From Blastopirellula marina DSM 3645 (lineage in GTDB: Bacteria > Planctomycetota > Planctomycetia > Pirellulales > Pirellulaceae), in contig NZ_CH672377.1 in the NCBI RefSeq assembly GCF_000153105.1, positions 1,191,395 to 1,255,394 on the forward strand: 64,000 nt of DNA, in the 5' to 3' direction. Shown here one piece after another: positions 52,306 through 61,346 of the stretch (its first letter is position 1; every line of letters begins with the position of its first letter). The translations under genes and the position numbers were made by a program. Under the pieces are notes generated by a model. That model was not told the DNA's origin and did no database searches. It worked only from the letters and a program-made list of their open reading frames with translations.

Positions 52306-53976
52306 ATGGCGACTTTTTCTCGTTTCGGCCTGGCTATTTGTCTAACGGTGAGCTGGGTCAGCTTTTCGTCGGCTGCACGGCCTTCGGATGACTACGGCAT
52401 CCCTCAAGTGGCCGAGATCAACGAACAAATCAGCGTGGTGTGGAAGGACTATGGAATTTCGCCTGCGCCAGAAGCGCAAGACTTCGAATGGGTCCGTCGC
52501 GTTTATCTCGATATCATCGGACGCGTTCCTTCGGTCGCCGAGCTCGAAGAGTTCCAGCGTGATCGCGGCAAGGATCGCAAAAAGAATCTGGTCGAGAAGC
52601 TGCTAAACGATTCGGCCTTCACCGAAGAATATGCTCGCAACTGGACCACGATTTGGACCAACGTCCTGATCGGTCGTAATGGCGGACTCGACAATAACTC
52701 GCAAGTCAGCCGCGAAGGGATGCAAAAGTACCTGCGTGACAGCTTTGCTCGCAACAAGCCGTACGATCAGCTGGTTCGCGAAGTGATCACCTCCGAAGGC
52801 GCAAACGCCCCCGGCATGCCCAACTTCAACGGCGCCGTTAACTTCTACATGGACAAGCTCGCCGAAGACGGAGTCCAAGCGACCGCCAAGACGGCGCAGA
52901 TCTTCCTCGGCGTTCAGGTGCAATGCACGCAGTGCCACAACCACCCGTTCAACAGCTGGAAGCAAGACAAGTTTTGGGAGCTGAACGCCTTTTTCCGCCA
53001 GACGCGCGCTCAGCGTGATCGTGGGATGGAAGCGAACAACGCCATGGGAATGGCGATGAGCCTGAAAAATGTCGACTTCCGCGGCGAGAGCGGCAATCCT
53101 TCCCAAGCCGAGATTTACTACGAACTGCGGAACGGCCTGATCGAAGTCGCTTACCCGACCTTTATCGATGGCACCAACGTCAACCCGAATGGCATGGTCT
53201 CGCAAGTCAATCGTCGCGAAGAACTCTCAAAATTCGTCACCGACTCGAAAGAAATGCAGGAAGCGATCGTCAATCGCATTTGGGGACATTTCTTCGGCAA
53301 CGGCTTCACCAAACCGATCGACGACATGGGCCCGCACAATCGCGCGTCGCATCCCGAATTGCTGACTTACCTGGGCGAAGAGTTCCGCGGCGCCAGCTTC
53401 AACATCAAAGAGCTGATCAAGTGGATCACGCTGAGCCAGGCTTATGGGCTGTCCAGCAAGATCACCAAAGGTAACGAAGTTGACGATCCGACCATCGGCG
53501 AATCGCCGAAGTTCAGCCACTTCTATCTGCGTCAGATGGACGCCGAGCAGTTGTATGAATCGTTGATCGTCGCGACCCAAGCTCACAAAACCCGTGCCGA
53601 CTACGCCGAACAAGAGCGGATGAAAAGCATGTGGATGCAGCAGTTCACCATTGCGTTTGGAACGGACGAAGGGGACGAAGCGACGACCTTCAACGGCACC
53701 ATCCCGCAAGCGTTGATGATGTTCAACGGCGACTTGATTAAAGAAGCGACGAGCGTCAAGCCAGGCAGCTTTATCGCCACCTTGGCGGCCAACGGCGATG
53801 ACGGCAAAGAAGCGATCCGCCACTTATATATGGCGACCGTCGCACGACGTCCGACCAAGAACGAAATGCAAGCCGCCGGCATCCTGGTCGCGAGCCATAA
53901 AGGGAACACGGCCGCCGCGCTGCAAGACGTTTTTTGGGCACTGCTGAATAGCAACGAGTTCATCCTGAATCACTAA
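52306..53976 (+). CDS. DUF1549/DUF1553 domain protein (PSCyt2/PSD1)
   Basis: 556 residues. Signal peptide (LAICLTVSWVSFSSA) then DUF1549 (about 40-255): FEWVRRVYLDIIGRVPSVAELEEF and the conserved CTQCHNHPFNSWKQDKFWEL, a CxxCH motif. DUF1553 (about 295-545): IVNRIWGHFFGNGFTKPIDDMGPHNRASHPELLTYL and FSHFYLRQMDAEQLYESLIVATQ, then RRPTKNEMQ. These planctomycete-specific pairs are exported and thought to act with DUF1501 partners; biochemistry is unknown. The DUF1501 gene follows 75 bases downstream, so they form one unit. Confidence 0.94.
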   Translation: MATFSRFGLAICLTVSWVSFSSAARPSDDYGIPQVAEINEQISVVWKDYGISPAPEAQDFEWVRRVYLDIIGRVPSVAELEEFQRDRGKDRKKNLVEKLLNDSAFTEEYARNWTTIWTNVLIGRNGGLDNNSQVSREGMQKYLRDSFARNKPYDQLVREVITSEGANAPGMPNFNGAVNFYMDKLAEDGVQATAKTAQIFLGVQVQCTQCHNHPFNSWKQDKFWELNAFFRQTRAQRDRGMEANNAMGMAMSLKNVDFRGESGNPSQAEIYYELRNGLIEVAYPTFIDGTNVNPNGMVSQVNRREELSKFVTDSKEMQEAIVNRIWGHFFGNGFTKPIDDMGPHNRASHPELLTYLGEEFRGASFNIKELIKWITLSQAYGLSSKITKGNEVDDPTIGESPKFSHFYLRQMDAEQLYESLIVATQAHKTRADYAEQERMKSMWMQQFTIAFGTDEGDEATTFNGTIPQALMMFNGDLIKEATSVKPGSFIATLAANGDDGKEAIRHLYMATVARRPTKNEMQAAGILVASHKGNTAAALQDVFWALLNSNEFILNH

Positions 53977-54050
53977 TTCGACGGCTTGCGCCCTCGTTTT
54001 TCTTCCGAATATTTCAAGCAAACAACGCTAGTCACCATAAGGAAATACAC

Positions 54051-55316
54051 ATGTCCATTCCCACTGGGATGTCGCGACGTCACTTTATGAAGCATATGGC
54101 CGGCGCTTCGGCCATGGTCGCTCCGGCGATGATGATGGGCAACGCGATTCGCGCTAACGCCGCCGACCTCACCAGCCGCGGCAAAAGCTGCATCATGCTC
54201 TGGATGGGCGGCGGGCCCAGCACCATGGATATCTGGGATCTCAAGCCCGGCGCCAACACCGGCGGGCCCTTCCGACCGATCTCGACTTCCGGCGATTTGC
54301 AAATCTGCGAACATATGCCGAAGACCGCCAAGATCATGAAAAATCTCTCGGTCGTCCGCTCGATGAGCACTCGTGAAGCCGACCATGGTCGCGGCCGTTA
54401 CTACATGCACACCGGCTACGTCCCGAATCCGAACATCGAGCATCCCGGCTATGGTTCGGTCGTCGCGCATGAGCTGTTCGACCAACGTCCTTACTTAGAA
54501 ATCCCGCCGTTCGTTTCGGTCGGCGGCGGCAGCGTCGGACCAGGCTTCCTCGGCATGAGCTGGGCCCCGTTCACCGTTAGCAGCAACGGTCAGGTCCGCA
54601 ACCTGAAGATGGCCGGCATGAGCGAAGGAACCCTCGGCAAGCGGCTTGAAATGTTGAAGCTGGTCGAAAACGGCTTTATCAATCAGCGCCGCGGACCGGC
54701 CGCCGAAGATCACGCCAAGATCTTGAACAAGACGGTCAACCTGATGACCAGCGAACAGATGAAAGCGTTCCGCGTCACCGAAGAACCGGAAGCGATGAAA
54801 GAGATGTACGGCACGAACGGCTTCGGCCAAGGCTGCCTGCTCGCTCGTCGCCTGGTCGAAGCCGGCGTTCCCTTCATCGAGGTCGACCTCGGCGGTTGGG
54901 ACAACCATGCCAACATCTTCAACACCTTGTCCGACAACAAACTGCCGGTCATGGACCAAGCGATGTCGGCCCTGGTCACCGACCTGGAGCAACGCGGTCT
55001 GTTGCAAGACACGACCATCGTCTGGATGGGCGAATTCAGCCGCACCCCGCGGATCAACGGCAACACGGGCCGTGACCACTGGGCCCGCAGTTGGAGCACG
55101 GTGGTCGGCGGCGGCGGCATCAACGGCGGCATCGCGGTGGGTGAAACGAGCGCCGATGGTACTCGCGTCGAGACCGAGCCTTACTCGGCCGAAGACATGA
55201 TGGCCACCGTTTGCCGAGCGATGGGCATGTCGCTTGAAACGACCTTCACCAGCAAAAACGGCCGCCCGATGAAAATCGCCAACGGCGGCAAAGTGATCAA
55301 AGAACTGATCGCCTAG
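54051..55316 (+). CDS. DUF1501 protein (alkaline-phosphatase/sulfatase-like fold), Tat-exported
   Basis: 421 residues. Tat-type N-terminus MSRRHFMKHMAGASAMVAPAMMM, then the DUF1501 body: CIMLWMGGGPSTMDIWDLKPG (start of the fold, near residue 45), EADHGRGRYYMHTGY, FIEVDLGGWDNHANIFNTL and GEFSRTPRINGNTGRDHW (metal-site-like motifs). The family belongs to the alkaline phosphatase superfamily. It is the usual partner of DUF1549/DUF1553 proteins, as here. Substrate unknown. A terminator follows at 55434-55467. Confidence 0.94.
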   Translation: MSIPTGMSRRHFMKHMAGASAMVAPAMMMGNAIRANAADLTSRGKSCIMLWMGGGPSTMDIWDLKPGANTGGPFRPISTSGDLQICEHMPKTAKIMKNLSVVRSMSTREADHGRGRYYMHTGYVPNPNIEHPGYGSVVAHELFDQRPYLEIPPFVSVGGGSVGPGFLGMSWAPFTVSSNGQVRNLKMAGMSEGTLGKRLEMLKLVENGFINQRRGPAAEDHAKILNKTVNLMTSEQMKAFRVTEEPEAMKEMYGTNGFGQGCLLARRLVEAGVPFIEVDLGGWDNHANIFNTLSDNKLPVMDQAMSALVTDLEQRGLLQDTTIVWMGEFSRTPRINGNTGRDHWARSWSTVVGGGGINGGIAVGETSADGTRVETEPYSAEDMMATVCRAMGMSLETTFTSKNGRPMKIANGGKVIKELIA

Positions 55317-55433
55317 GCCAGATCGAAGCAAAGCCGGCCGATCGTCGCACCAGCGACCTTCGGCCGCAAAGCGCTCAGGGACGGATGGCGCTGCACAAAG
55401 AGCCCCACGAGCCAGCATCGCAACTTCGCAACC

Positions 55434-55467
55434 AGCCGACGTCTTTTGAAAGACGCCGGCTTTTTTT
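55434..55467 (+). terminator. intrinsic terminator of the DUF1549/DUF1501 unit
   Basis: Stem AGCCGACGTCTT / AAGACGCCGGCT (12 bp, one mismatch) with loop TTGA, followed by a run of T to 55467. Confidence 0.9.
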
Positions 55468-55535
55468 CTGCGCCAACATCTGCGTAAAATCTAGGCAAGG
55501 GATCTCACTTTGCTGGAAGCAACAAGGAACTTCTC

Positions 55536-55967
55536 ATGACCTGGCTCGCCCAACCGCCGATTGTTGTACCGTTTGACTTTTCCCCGGTTTCGAAGGAAGC
55601 GGTTGGCCGAGCCATCGGTTTGCTGGGCGATCCTAGCCGAGTTCACGTGGTCCACGTACTGGGAGAACTTTCGCCCGCCGAGCCCGGCGAAATGTGGAAC
55701 ACGGTCGACCACGCATCGCGAACCAAGCACGCAACCGACGCGATCATCAAGGAGATCGGCAACGAGGTGACGATCAAAGTGCTGTTTGGCGACGCCGGGC
55801 ACAAGATCGTCGAACATGCCGATGAGATCGACGCCAAGCTGATCATCATGCCTTCGCATGGCCGTAGCGGTCTACTGCGCGTTCTATTGGGTTCGGTGAC
55901 CGATCGAGTTGTTCGCTTGGCGCATTGTCCGGTGCTGGTGTTGCGACCGGAGAAGCCGAAAGCGTAA
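55536..55967 (+). CDS. universal stress protein (UspA family)
   Basis: 143 residues. UspA fold with the ATP-binding motif PSHGRSGLLRVLLGSVTDRVVRLAHCPVLVL (G-2x-G-9x-GS), so it probably binds ATP. AAGGA about 7 bases before the ATG. A -10-like TAAAAT lies upstream near 55485-55490. Such proteins respond to stress or redox/energy state; no specific partner is visible. Confidence 0.92.
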   Translation: MTWLAQPPIVVPFDFSPVSKEAVGRAIGLLGDPSRVHVVHVLGELSPAEPGEMWNTVDHASRTKHATDAIIKEIGNEVTIKVLFGDAGHKIVEHADEIDAKLIIMPSHGRSGLLRVLLGSVTDRVVRLAHCPVLVLRPEKPKA

Positions 55968-55993
55968 GGGTTTCTCTTACAATGTCTTTGCGT

Positions 55994-56030
55994 AAAAATG
56001 GGCGTTGCAGCTTCGTACGCCACGACGCCC
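55994..56030 (-). terminator. probable terminator of the DUF1559-like gene trio
   Basis: On the minus strand GGGCGT / ACGCCC (56025-56030 and 56000-56005) bracket a 19-base loop, followed by ATTTTT. It lies 12 bases past the last gene of the trio. The long loop makes it only moderately convincing. Confidence 0.5.
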
Positions 56031-56041
56031 GATACCATGCG

Positions 56042-56779
56042 TTAGTCGTCACCGGCGCGTGTCGTCCAGGCTTTCAACTTTGGCAGATCGCTTTGTTGCA
56101 TAGTTAGTATCGATGTGTCGGCTTTCATGACCAAGGTCTCGCAATCGCGAGCGCCGATTGCCGACTCGCCGGCCAGAAAAGATTCGGGCGACGTATCATC
56201 CGGTTGCGTCCAGACAACCGGCTCGCCAAAGTTCTCGACGACCATTGCCGTATTGGCCGTCCCGTCGGTGATACCGTGTAAGGTCATCTTCTGGACCATC
56301 GGATCAAAACAGGTTCCCGGTCCGGCGATCGCCTGATACGTCGTGGTGGTGCTGTCCTCGTCAATAATCTGTGGGTTTTCGTAAGTCAGCGGTCGCTTGT
56401 GGATCAGGCCAATATTGTGGGGGCCATCCCAGGGCTCGCTGAAATCGTATTGATTGTAGAGGTCGCTGCGCTCGAGAAACGGCAGAATGAGAACGCGCCA
56501 TGAATGCATCGGCTGGCCGTCTTCATCGGAGATATAGGCCGGCGGTAATGATCCATACGTTTCGTGATAGTTGTGCAGCGCTATCCCAATTTGCTTCAGA
56601 TGCCCCACCGAATTGATCCGCCGAGCGGTCGCTCGCGCCTGATCGACCTCGGGCAATAGCAACAACATCAGTCCCCCGCAGGTCAGCGCCGCCGCCAAAC
56701 AACCGACCATGACAATCGCGATGACCACCATTAGATTTGATTTGCCCTTGCGCCGGCCAACGAAGAATCGCTTATTCAC
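56042..56779 (-). CDS. DUF1559-like protein (third of three paralogues)
   Basis: 245 residues from GTG 56779. Short DUF1559/SBP_bac_10-like protein: an N-terminal membrane segment (VVIAIVMVGCLAAALTCGGLMLLLLPEVDQA) replaces the usual prepilin-like FTLVELLV start. The core keeps [53 protein letters not shown] and a C-terminal VMKADTSILTM. DUF1559 proteins are normally pseudopilin-like exported proteins of about 300-350 residues; these are shorter. Forty bases separate it from its upstream paralogue, so the three form one operon. Confidence 0.85.
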   Translation of the reverse strand: MNKRFFVGRRKGKSNLMVVIAIVMVGCLAAALTCGGLMLLLLPEVDQARATARRINSVGHLKQIGIALHNYHETYGSLPPAYISDEDGQPMHSWRVLILPFLERSDLYNQYDFSEPWDGPHNIGLIHKRPLTYENPQIIDEDSTTTTYQAIAGPGTCFDPMVQKMTLHGITDGTANTAMVVENFGEPVVWTQPDDTSPESFLAGESAIGARDCETLVMKADTSILTMQQSDLPKLKAWTTRAGDD

Positions 56780-56818
56780 TACAAAAGCCCAATCGCTGGA
56801 TTTGGAGCAAGGGATACA

Positions 56819-57550
56819 TCAACGCGATGGCACAACCTCTCCGCCGCCGCGAGTCGCCGCAGACTTCAGCAAACTCAGGTCTTCTTTCTGAATGCGGCGC
56901 ACGCTGCCGTCGACCATCACCACGACAACAATATCGCGCGGAGCATTGTAGAGCGGCACGCCGGCTGCGACGTCGTCCCAATTCATATCAACCGGCTTCG
57001 TCCAAGGAACGGGTCGCCCGAGATTTTCGATCACCAGAATCGTATTGGGCGTTCCGTCGGTGATGTCAGGAAATTTCACCGGCCCAAATTCAGGATCAAA
57101 AACCGCGCCGGGCGCAGCGATTACCTGACACGTCGTTAAACCGGGATCATCGGTTTCCAGTCGCGGATCTTCATAACATTCTGGAAGCTCTGGCAGCAAT
57201 TCCAGGTTCTCTGGCCCATCCCAAGGCTGGGAGAAATCATATCGATCGTAAAGGGCGTGTTCTTCCAGAAACGGCAAGATCAAGACGCGCCAAGAATGCA
57301 TCGGTTTGCCATTTTCATCCGCTAGATAAGCCGGCGGGAAGGCACCAAAAGTATCGTGATAATAGTGCAGCGCCAGAGCGATCTGTTTCAATTCATTCGA
57401 TACGTTGATGAACCGAGAGACATCGCGCGGCGTCGAAACTGCTGGGTATAGGACGTATGAAAAGAGCCCAAACGCCAGCGAGGTGATTCCGCACGTAATC
57501 AATGGCCACCGCGAAGGGCGCGCGTTCTCTGTATCGTGATAAGAGGACAT
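56819..57550 (-). CDS. DUF1559-like protein (second of three paralogues)
   Basis: 243 residues from ATG 57550 (a TTG directly before is in frame). N-terminal membrane segment WPLITCGITSLAFGLFSYVLYP, then [57 protein letters not shown] and VVMVDGSVRRIQ near the end. It is the most divergent of the three at the N-terminus: the family-typical LLPAVQQAR segment reads LYPAVSTPRD here. It keeps the core, so it is probably functional. Partner of the flanking paralogues. Confidence 0.83.
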   Translation of the reverse strand: MSSYHDTENARPSRWPLITCGITSLAFGLFSYVLYPAVSTPRDVSRFINVSNELKQIALALHYYHDTFGAFPPAYLADENGKPMHSWRVLILPFLEEHALYDRYDFSQPWDGPENLELLPELPECYEDPRLETDDPGLTTCQVIAAPGAVFDPEFGPVKFPDITDGTPNTILVIENLGRPVPWTKPVDMNWDDVAAGVPLYNAPRDIVVVVMVDGSVRRIQKEDLSLLKSAATRGGGEVVPSR

Positions 57551-57577
57551 CAAAAGCAGGGCTTCAACTTAGCTTTG

Positions 57578-58336
57578 TTAATAATTCGAGAGCGCTTCGC
57601 CGCCGTTGCGTGTTGAAATATCGTGGAGCGTTTGCGGCGCCGTGTTTTCGCTGATGAAATGGACCGATCCGTCCGCCATCAAGATTTGCGTGCCGCCGAC
57701 CGGGCCGTTTTCAAAGGGAATCCCTTGTACGAAGGCATCTACATTCGTATCGACCGGGCGAAGCCAGGGGACCATGGCGCCGGTGTTCGCGACAACCATG
57801 GCGGTATTGGAGGTCCCATCGGTGATGTCCATAATTCTTGTATTTGTCGCTTCGCTTAGAATGGTGTTGGCGTCGGACAACGCTTGGTACGAAGTCGCTC
57901 CTTCACCGGGACTGGTCACCGTCGGATCGTTGTAGGTTTCCGGCATCTGCGACATCAGCAAGCGGTTATTGGGGCCATCCCACGGCTCGTCAAAATCATA
58001 TTGGCTGTAAAGCATCTGCTGTTCGAGGAACGGCAAGATCAACACGCGCCACGAGTGCATCGGAGTTCCATCTTCATCCGCTAGGTAGGCGGGGGGGAAC
58101 GAGCCATAGGTGTCGGCATAGTTGTGCAGCGCCAGGCCAATTTGTTTCATATTGTTCGTCGAACTCATTCGTCGAGCAGCGGCCCGGGCTTGCTGCACCG
58201 CCGGCAGTAGCAGCGCCACCATGATTCCGCTGCACATGAGCAGCGAGACACCGACCACGACCAGCACAATCACGATTACGGCTGGATTCGTAGCGCCAGT
58301 TCGGCGACAGTAGCGGGAAGTAACCAACCGAGACAT
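57578..58336 (-). CDS. DUF1559-like protein (first of three paralogues)
   Basis: 252 residues, AGGA about 8 bases before the ATG. The N-terminal segment [32 protein letters not shown] is a single membrane helix ending in the DUF1559-typical [14 protein letters not shown], but there is no Gly-Phe-Thr-Leu prepilin cleavage motif in front of it. The core reads [30 protein letters not shown], and the C-terminal [15 protein letters not shown] matches the DUF1559 DG-x-x-FI end. It is first in an operon of three and closest to normal family members. Confidence 0.87.
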   Translation of the reverse strand: MSRLVTSRYCRRTGATNPAVIVIVLVVVGVSLLMCSGIMVALLLPAVQQARAAARRMSSTNNMKQIGLALHNYADTYGSFPPAYLADEDGTPMHSWRVLILPFLEQQMLYSQYDFDEPWDGPNNRLLMSQMPETYNDPTVTSPGEGATSYQALSDANTILSEATNTRIMDITDGTSNTAMVVANTGAMVPWLRPVDTNVDAFVQGIPFENGPVGGTQILMADGSVHFISENTAPQTLHDISTRNGGEALSNY

Positions 58337-58548
58337 GATTCGATTCCTATCGGCGTCAAAGGGGAATAAGCCTGAATCTTACCGCATCTTTGAGGGGGGT
58401 GGAACTCTTTCTGACGGAGTTTCCATTGATGTTCTCCGCTCAATCGTAAAGAATCAAAGGTATCCAATCGACTCGATGGGCGCTATTACCTTATTGACAG
58501 GTATTCGCCCAAAAATCAGCCCCTACCGCTCCCTTCCCGCCTAGCGCC

Positions 58549-59154
58549 ATGACCTCGACCCCAGAGCAACCGACGGACGGCGAATTGCTGACCGCCGTTT
58601 TGGCGGGCCAGCGAGAAAAATTTGCCGAGATTGTCCAGCGGTATCAATCGCCGCTGCTACGCTTGGCGATGAGTCGACTCGGGCGACAGCAGGAAGCGGA
58701 AGACGCCGTTCAGCAAACATTTTTGAATGCGTTTCGCTGGCTCGATACCTATGATTCGCGATATAGCTTTCGGACTTGGCTCTGGACGATCCTGATTAAC
58801 AACTGCAACCGACTGCACCAAAAGTCGGCGCGCCGGGCCGAGACCGAAGTGGGGGACAGCCCCGTGATTCAATTTCAGGCCGATGATGCGGCGGCCGAAC
58901 CGCTGGCGGCGATGATAACGGCCGAAAGGCATGAACATGTCCGCCGCTTGCTGACCGAGTTGACGCCGTCTCAAGCCGAGGCGGTCCGCTTGCGATTTTT
59001 CGGTCAGATGAAGTTCCAAGAGATCGCCGATTCGCTGGGATGCACCCTTCCGGCCGCTAAGGCCCGAGTTCGTAAGGGAATGATTCGCTTGACCGAGCTT
59101 CTAACGGCCGGCACTTTATCCGCTGGTCGAGTTGGAGATCACTTTGATGATTAG
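58549..59154 (+). CDS. ECF-type RNA polymerase sigma factor
   Basis: 201 residues. Region 2: FAEIVQRYQSPLLRLAMSRLGRQQEAEDAVQQTFLNAFRWL then YSFRTWLWTILINNCNRLHQK. Region 4: LTPSQAEAVRLRFFGQMKFQEIADSLGCTLPAAKARVRKGM. It is followed by, and overlaps by 8 bases, the membrane-bound anti-sigma protein with CxxCH motifs, so the pair is one regulatory module. Divergent from the DUF1559 operon, 212 bases apart. Confidence 0.94.
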   Translation: MTSTPEQPTDGELLTAVLAGQREKFAEIVQRYQSPLLRLAMSRLGRQQEAEDAVQQTFLNAFRWLDTYDSRYSFRTWLWTILINNCNRLHQKSARRAETEVGDSPVIQFQADDAAAEPLAAMITAERHEHVRRLLTELTPSQAEAVRLRFFGQMKFQEIADSLGCTLPAAKARVRKGMIRLTELLTAGTLSAGRVGDHFDD

Positions 59155-59812
59155 TCGTTCTGACGCTTTTCGCCTGACCACGTGCGACGACGTTTTTGAT
59201 GTCCTCACCCGAGCGCCCTTCCCGAGCGGCGATCCGTCGGTGGACGTGAGTGTCGAAAAGCATTTGCGCTGCTGCCATGACTGTCGGACCCTGGCCGAGG
59301 CGCTGCGGCCCGCAACCAGCGAACTTGCGGAAACGCTGCCGGAGGAAGCAAGCTGCTTGCCGCAGGTGGACGGCGACTTCTGGCGCGGCGCCGAATCCGC
59401 TTGGCAAGATCCGCAGACAAACAAGTCACAGCCGAATTCTCTCTGGCTGAATATTGCGGTACCGGCAGCGGCGACGCTAGTCGCACTGTTGGTTTTGGCG
59501 ACCTATTGGGGATCGGTGGGCCAACCCTTGCCAAACGGGGGCAACGGTCGCTCGTTGGCGAACGCTCAGCTAGAAGCCGAGCGATATCTGATCAACCTTT
59601 CGCTGCCGGCCGTCTGTCTCTCGCAAAGGCCAGCTCGCACTTCCGAAATGGTCGTGCAGGCAGTCGCTTCGCTCGACGCGTCGCCGCTGGCGCATTTGAC
59701 ATGCTGCAGCGAGTGCCATCATCGCTCTGGCGACCGGCAACCGGCGGCGACATCGTCTCCTGCGGCGATCGTGGCCGCAGCCAATAGCTGTCAGGCTTGC
59801 CACGCTCCGTAG
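59147..59812 (+). CDS. membrane-bound zinc-finger anti-sigma factor with two CxxCH motifs in its extracytoplasmic tail
   Basis: 221 residues from ATG 59147 (GGAG 9 bases upstream; overlaps the sigma gene by 8 bases). The N-terminal zinc-finger anti-sigma motif is HLRCCHDC (H39, C43, C46, H-x3-C-x2-C). One membrane helix follows (about 97-118, LNIAVPAAATLVALLVLATYWG). The C-terminal tail has CSECH (187-191) and CQACH (215-219), both of the c-type heme CxxCH pattern. If heme is attached, the protein could sense redox state or heme across the membrane and release the sigma factor. A zinc ribbon-like Cys/His cluster is the alternative. Confidence 0.85.
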   Translation: MISRSDAFRLTTCDDVFDVLTRAPFPSGDPSVDVSVEKHLRCCHDCRTLAEALRPATSELAETLPEEASCLPQVDGDFWRGAESAWQDPQTNKSQPNSLWLNIAVPAAATLVALLVLATYWGSVGQPLPNGGNGRSLANAQLEAERYLINLSLPAVCLSQRPARTSEMVVQAVASLDASPLAHLTCCSECHHRSGDRQPAATSSPAAIVAAANSCQACHAP

Positions 59813-59842
59813 TGGTCGTGAATGATCGCTGGGCGAGCTTCG

Positions 59843-59879
59843 AAGCGGTTTTGTCACTCGACGCCGTCCGCTTTTTTTT
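59843..59879 (+). terminator. probable terminator of the sigma/anti-sigma pair
   Basis: AAGCGG (59843-59848) and CCGCTT (59868-59873) can pair around a 19-base loop, followed by eight T residues. The short stem and long loop make it moderate, but its position 30 bases after the stop and the T run support it. Confidence 0.55.
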
Positions 59880-59894
59880 CGCTTGGGCGAACTT

Positions 59895-61043
59895 CTAAAG
59901 CAGATCGACCGTTTGCTGCGCGCGGGTTTGATCGGCCCTGCGCGAAGGCCGGCCGTTTTTCCACCAATGGGACCAACGCAAAATCTGGCTTTTGGGTTCA
60001 AAGGTGGGATAGTGCGTCACCCGGCCGATCGGCGCGAGTCGTGTGAGCCAACTGCGTTTCGCGTGAATCGATCCGGCGCCCAAGTCAATCAAACGATCGC
60101 GGCGGCGGCAACTGTCTTCAATCGTGACCGCGGTAGCGACAGTTCCGATCCCTAGCTCATGAATCTCGGGCAAGCTGCCGCGACGCAATCCATAGACTTC
60201 ACCGTCACGGTGATAGTTGTAGAGAAATGCGGATGGCCGTCCATCGACATAGATCAGGCACAGATCAAGCATTCCCAATTCGGCCGCCGCTTTATGGGTC
60301 TCGCGAAAAAAGCCGCTTACTTCTGGGTGAGACAGCGTATTACCGTAGACGGAAGCGCCTTGCCAACTGGTAAGCGCAATGTGGTAGGCCTGACCAAACA
60401 GATCCCACCGCGGATCTCCGTCTGCGGCCTCGAGACCTTGGGGTCGATAGCGCAACATTTCCATCCGGCCCTGGCGGCGCACGCGGCGCGTTTTCCGACG
60501 GATCTCGCTGCGAAATTTGGGACTGCGCGTCGCCAGGTACTTTTCCCAACTTTCCGGCACGTCGATCAACGACGTTTCGTTCCAAACGCCGCGATGAGCG
60601 GTCAGACCTCCCATCGACATTGCGCTAAAAGAGAGATCGTCTTCGATGTCGGCAGTCGCGAGCCATCGCAGATCAAAGAGTTCCCAGTCGCGCGGAGTCT
60701 CACGGATATGGCGACAAGCGGCGCCTAGCGTCTGATTGCGATCGACCCCGAGCGGTCCGTAGTAGCTTCCCCATTCTGAAAGCGGATAGGTCAAGACACG
60801 GACCGGACCAAGCCGCGTTTGCTCGCGAACCACCGTCAGCGGAACTATGCCGACGATGCGATCCGCATCCAGCACGATCAAGACGCGCAGACGTTGATCC
60901 CGGCCAAAGTGGCGCCAGTAGATTCGAAGCCAGTCAAGCGTTTGAAAAAAACTAGCGTGCGGCGTTTCTAGCCATAGTTTCCGCCAGTTAGCGCGGATCG
61001 TCGCCAGGGCTTCGATTTCGTTGATTTCAACTACGCGGAGCAT
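59895..61043 (-). CDS. FemAB/CelD-like acetyltransferase domain protein (Acetyltransf_6)
   Basis: 382 residues. Two GNAT-like halves: RVLIVLDADRIVGIVPLTVV near the N-terminus, a charged RSPKFRSEIRRKTRRVRRQGRME segment near 180, and LGMLDLCLIYVDGRPSAFLYNYHRDGEVYGLRRG with ELGIGTVATAVTIEDSCRRRDRLIDLGAG toward the end, as in the CelD/BioF2-like or FemAB-type family used in cell-envelope and polysaccharide decoration. No signal peptide. The acyl donor is probably acetyl-CoA or an aminoacyl group; the substrate is unknown. Confidence 0.82.
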   Translation of the reverse strand: MLRVVEINEIEALATIRANWRKLWLETPHASFFQTLDWLRIYWRHFGRDQRLRVLIVLDADRIVGIVPLTVVREQTRLGPVRVLTYPLSEWGSYYGPLGVDRNQTLGAACRHIRETPRDWELFDLRWLATADIEDDLSFSAMSMGGLTAHRGVWNETSLIDVPESWEKYLATRSPKFRSEIRRKTRRVRRQGRMEMLRYRPQGLEAADGDPRWDLFGQAYHIALTSWQGASVYGNTLSHPEVSGFFRETHKAAAELGMLDLCLIYVDGRPSAFLYNYHRDGEVYGLRRGSLPEIHELGIGTVATAVTIEDSCRRRDRLIDLGAGSIHAKRSWLTRLAPIGRVTHYPTFEPKSQILRWSHWWKNGRPSRRADQTRAQQTVDLL

Positions 61044-61346
61044 GAATCTCGGACTATTCGGAGGGGGCGTTAGATACTAATAGCCTACGCCCCAAAACGC
61101 TCTAAATACGGGGCGCCGCGATGCGAATCCCCCCTTTTCGGTCGATTCAACCGGACTAATCCGACTCGTCGGTTTGTCGCGCAAATTCGGCGTGGACCGA
61201 CCCCAAGACGGACTTTCTTGCGGAAGTCAAAGTGGAGAACGCCGCCAGACCGGGGAACATGACGGCAGGAATCGCCGCCGCCAAGAAACGACAAGAGACG
61301 TATCGGCGTTCGACACGTCTCTCGTCTTGTTTCGGGAAACTGCCGC
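61044..61346 (-). other. intergenic region between the acyltransferase and rimI
   Basis: 303 bases. Contains the long rimI-terminating hairpin at 61280-61325. Short reading frames here are not credible. The acyltransferase promoter should lie here, but no good -35/-10 pair was recognised on the minus strand. Confidence 0.4.
61280..61325 (-). terminator. probable terminator of rimI
   Basis: A 15-bp stem with two G-U pairs, ACGAGAGACGTGTCG / CGATACGTCTCTTGT on the minus strand (61311-61325 and 61291-61305) with a 5-base loop. A broken T run (CGTTTCTTGG) follows. It is 22 bases past the rimI stop. Confidence 0.55.
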
